The translations under genes and the position numbers were made by a program. The notes beneath the pieces are model-generated. The model was given only the letters and a program-made list of their open reading frames with translations, was not told the DNA's origin and ran no database searches. From Gnetum montanum (lineage: Eukaryota > Streptophyta > Gnetopsida > Gnetales > Gnetaceae), in assembly GCA_015680685.1 (NCBI GenBank), contig MNCI01026334.1:301674-334639 (forward strand): a stretch of DNA of 32,966 nucleotides, read 5' to 3'. Positions 30,187 through 32,966 of the stretch are shown one piece after another. Within the stretch, counting starts at the first letter, position 1, and the number at the start of each line of letters is the position of its first letter.

Positions 30187-31480
30187 ACATATTGATGAAG
30201 TGATTGTAGATAATAGACAGGCATGTTAGTCATAACTAGAACATATGGAGTGTACTAATGAGAGATATCTTGGCATAGATAGAGTTCAATGAAGCACTTC
30301 AACCTTTAAAACCTTCAAAGAAGCAAGATGACGATTAAAAGAAGTTGCAGTAAAAAGCACTAATATTTATATGTCTCTATCTAAACAATAGAATTTTGGC
30401 ATCTCTTTCAAATGAAACAAATCCTTATGCTTTTTGAGTAAAGTTGAAAATCAAGTTTAAATCAATTTCATATTTATTAAAAAAATTTTAATGCAAAGAT
30501 GAAAAAATGAATTTCTTTACCACATCATCTCAATGATATGATGATTCTTTTTGTTAAATATGACAAATATAAATTGATAATTTTAGAGCCTATGAAGCAT
30601 TGGATCATTTCGAATTCTTTATGTAAATCTTGGAATCCTATTATTATAGCTATAACAACCTCTATGAATACAAGTAACAATTCTTAAGATGGTATTTTTC
30701 CTACTCTTCAATATGTTGAGAAAAAGCTACCTAAAGTATAGGATCAATCATTTACTGATGCTTCTATAGTTACAAATAGAAGTATATCCAATAAATATGA
30801 TCAAAGCAATAAACCTAATCAAAATAAGAAAAGAAGTAAAAGTAAAGGAGTTTCTAAGCGCTGATAGTTTTGCCACAAAATTAGTCACATGAAGAAAGAC
30901 TATCATGCTTATAAGGCTTGATAGGCATCATAGCAATAAAAAATATCTAAAGATAGAAAAATTAGAAACTAAATAAATTCCATAAATAAATCATATAGAG
31001 ATTAAGGTAGTTATTGATTTTATTGCAAGGAATCTAGGATGAAGGACTCATAGTATCTTTCTAGCTAGCTAGATAGCACATCATAGGGGCTTTAGCCTAG
31101 TTATTGATTTTATTATATCTAAATCATCCATATTTTTTTCTTTGAGGACAATAGAGGATGTTAGGCTTGTAAACACATGTGTGTAATTTCATTCCTACCT
31201 TGATAAGTCTATCCATACTTCAAATTAGCCAGTCTCATCGAGTGTTGTTCATGTAATGAATGGAATACCTTTAAAAAATACTCTTAATAATGTTAGACAT
31301 GTTGCTAAAGTTTCCAAAGAGTTGATTTATATTTCTTAACTTAATAATTTGGGTTTGAATTTTTATGTAAAAATAAATGAAAAATCAGTAAGAACATTTT
31401 AACTATTTTAAAAGGTAAAATGATTAGCTTAATGTATACTTTATTAACATGCATGTTCACATATTGATTTTGTAGCTACA
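30187..31480 (+). pseudogene. Copia gag and protease remnant
   Basis: The frame is shattered by stops. The clearest trace is a zinc-knuckle remnant at about 30862-30903, 'FCHKISHMKKDYHAYK'. It corresponds to C-x2-C-x4-H-x4-C with the first Cys codon now a stop (TGA) and the last Cys changed to Tyr. Lys-rich sequence just upstream fits the nucleocapsid tail. No protease D-S/T-G could be placed with confidence between the knuckle and the integrase. Confidence 0.55.
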
Positions 31481-31990
31481 ATGAGCACAAATGATGATAT
31501 TAAGTTATGTCATAAATGGTTAGCTCATATTAGTTACTCTAATTTGAGGATACTTCAATTCCATTCTTGCATTTCTAAATTTATAGTTTCCTCCACAAAA
31601 TTTTGCAAAGATTATGTAATTGGTCAATCAAAAAGAATATATTTTCTTCAAAATATGAGATGCCGACTTACCAATAAATTAGAGATAATACATTTTGATT
31701 TTTGTGGTCTAATAAATCCAACATCTTTAGAAGGTTCATTGTATATTGTTACTTTTATTAATCATCATACACAAAAAGTGTGGGTGGTTTTGATAAAATT
31801 CAAGGATGTTGTTTTCAATATCTTTAAGGTGTTTATTACTAAAATAGAAACAAACACAAGTTTAATATTGAAATGTTTTTTTCCTAATAATGTTGATGAA
31901 TATACTTTAAATGCATTCACTCTACGTATTTGTATTTTTATTACATAGTCACATAATGATTATTCATGAAATATTTTGATCCATCATGCT
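31481..31990 (+). pseudogene. Copia integrase fragment, truncated by an LTR insertion
   Basis: An open 155-codon frame (31481-31948) begins with the GAG-pre-integrase zinc region: 'LCHKWLAHISYSNLRIL', then 'CKDYVIGQSKR', where the second Cys of C-x2-C is now Tyr. The integrase core follows with 'LEIIHFDFCGL' (first catalytic Asp in the H-x-D context kept) and 'LYIVTFINHHTQKVWV'. At the second Asp the usual S-D-N-G-G-E-Y reads 'PNNVDEY', so the catalytic Asp is lost. The sequence stops matching near 31950 and is cut at 31991 by an LTR of another family. RT and RNase H are absent from the window. Confidence 0.85.
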
Positions 31991-32772
31991 TGATGAACAA
32001 TAGGGTATTCCAACACTCAACCACACAAGTCATAAGTGTTTACGTGCAACCAAATCATAATTCATGGATGGACAATGTAAGTATACTAGTGAGCTAATAG
32101 TAAGTTCAAGATTTTTGTCTTCCTACTTAGAGTTAGCGAAGTGTAAAACATATGGTTTAACTCGTAGTGAGGTATATGATAAAATGATGTTGTTTAGCTT
32201 TAAGTGTCCTAAGTATAAACATGATGGAAATGATTATAAATTTTAATTCTAAGTACAATGAAAATGTAATAAGTATCTATTCTTCGTTTTCTATACACGT
32301 TCTAGGCTAATGTAACTATTACTAGGATTACCAAGAAACTTTCTAAGAAAATCAAGCAAAGTCACTACTCAGTTACCAAACAATTACANAAAATCAAGCA
32401 AAGTCACTACTCAGTTACCAAACAATTACACTTTACACTTGAAACTAGTTGTACTAATTTTTCCTTACAAACATTGGAATAGTAAATGACTTAAGAAATG
32501 TAAATAACTTAGTAAAAGTAAACATCATGAAAAAGTAAATCTATTTTAAGTGATATCTTGTAATGATGAAGAACAATCTTGATCTTTATTACCATTCATG
32601 AATTGTATTCAAGAACAATCCACTCAAATAAAGATCCTAGACAATTGTAATTCACCACACTATGGGCATTCACTCTAACTCTAACTTCAAGAAAACAAAC
32701 TACAAGAATTTCACTAAGTGTTGAACGTAAAACTTATTTTCAATGCATTGTTGGGCTCATATTTATAGGCAT
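31991..32772 (-). repeat. LTR G, old, minus orientation, 5' (U3) part cut off by a younger LTR
   Basis: On the plus strand it begins TGATGAACAATAGGGTATTCC, a decayed form of the family end. It continues with recognisable family blocks: the reversed AAACCATAYGT block near 32140-32160, GATTACCAAG near 32325, and the complement of AATAAAGATCAAGATT at 32575-32590. The TATA box (complement of ATATTTATAGG) is at 32759-32769, three bases before the next LTR starts. Its right end is beyond the nested insertion and the window. Confidence 0.75.
32348..32430. repeat. Exact 41-bp direct repeat separated by a single N
   Basis: Positions 32348-32388 and 32390-32430 are identical (starting AAAATCAAGCAAAGTC), with one ambiguous base at 32389 between them. 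This is the pattern of two overlapping contig ends joined without merging, so the duplication is probably not in the real genome. Confidence 0.85.
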
Positions 32773-32966
32773 TGATGAGTGGCGAGGTACCCCTACACTC
32801 AACCATACGAATACGAGCGTGTACGCGCGATCTGGTCGAACTCCGCAGACTAAATGCCTTAACGCCACAAGAAACACTTGGGGTTAATCGTTCGTTGTCT
32901 TCCCAGGCTTGCTTGTATGTGTCACGGTGTATGGTTAAGCAAGTCTGAGGTATGTGATTTTTTTGG
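32773..32966 (-). repeat. LTR H, minus orientation, inserted in LTR G and truncated by the window end
   Basis: It begins TGATGAGTGGCGAGGTACC and carries the conserved terminal block in nearly consensus form: CAACCATACGAATACGAGCG, then CGATCTGGTCGAACTCCG. The adjoining part (complement of GGGAAGACAACGAACGATTAA) groups it with the subfamily of the complete element at 1981-8217. The left flank is GGCAT; its duplication partner is outside the window. It looks younger than LTR G. Confidence 0.85.

Noticed and set aside
29963-30229. 88-codon plus-strand frame
   Set aside because: It runs through the copia primer site and the presumed LTR end, so it is not a coding region.

Overview
This window looks like nuclear DNA from a seed plant with a large, repeat-rich genome. 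A gymnosperm such as a conifer would fit, but nothing here proves it. Coding density is very low. One host gene has U2-type introns (GT-AG) and two introns longer than 2 kb. Almost everything else is decayed or nested retrotransposon sequence. I see no bacterial operon, rRNA gene, CRISPR array or functional tRNA gene.

Layout. Positions 1-17529 are a nest of related LTR retrotransposons. Their LTRs start TGATGA(G/A) and end CTCATCA (or a one-base variant), carry a TATA box and an AATAAA signal, and mostly have clusters of palindromic GATATC-type motifs in U3. The clearest member is complete at 1981-8217: both LTRs, a tRNA-Asp-type primer site, a polypurine tract and a perfect 5-bp target duplication (AGGTG). 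It encodes only gag and a damaged protease. It sits inside an older reading frame (1654-1980 plus 8223-10612), which I call the accessory ORF. That ORF has a region resembling the plant 'putative transposon protein / Transposase_32' domain, then a long coiled coil, and ends just upstream of another polypurine tract and LTR. A second, more diverged copy lies at about 12935-15661, with its own 3' LTR at 15875-17529. That LTR is split by a solo LTR (16022-16814). Another solo LTR with a perfect duplication (CACCT) is at 18639-19418.

Positions 19740-20430 hold the 3' end of an L1-type LINE, followed by a short tRNA-derived SINE-like sequence (20434-20500). The host gene follows at 20789-26363 (+): six exons encoding 192 residues, with a GTDGSDF signature and hydrophobic segments. 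It is probably a Jagunal-like ER membrane protein. Intron 4 carries an antisense RTE-type LINE fragment.

Positions 26364-30170 have no recognisable gene and hold only weak repeats. A broken Ty1/copia element (primer site, degenerate zinc knuckle, integrase fragment) occupies 30175-31990. It is cut off by an old minus-strand LTR of the main family (31991-32772), itself interrupted by a younger LTR (32773 to the window end). A single N at 32389 between exact 41-bp repeats looks like an assembly join.

How the parts relate: the LTR elements in view have closely similar ends, yet none contains a visible reverse transcriptase, RNase H or integrase. This suggests a set of non-autonomous elements mobilised by machinery encoded elsewhere, with gag-protease on one type and the coiled-coil accessory protein on another. 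That is an inference from two or three decayed copies.
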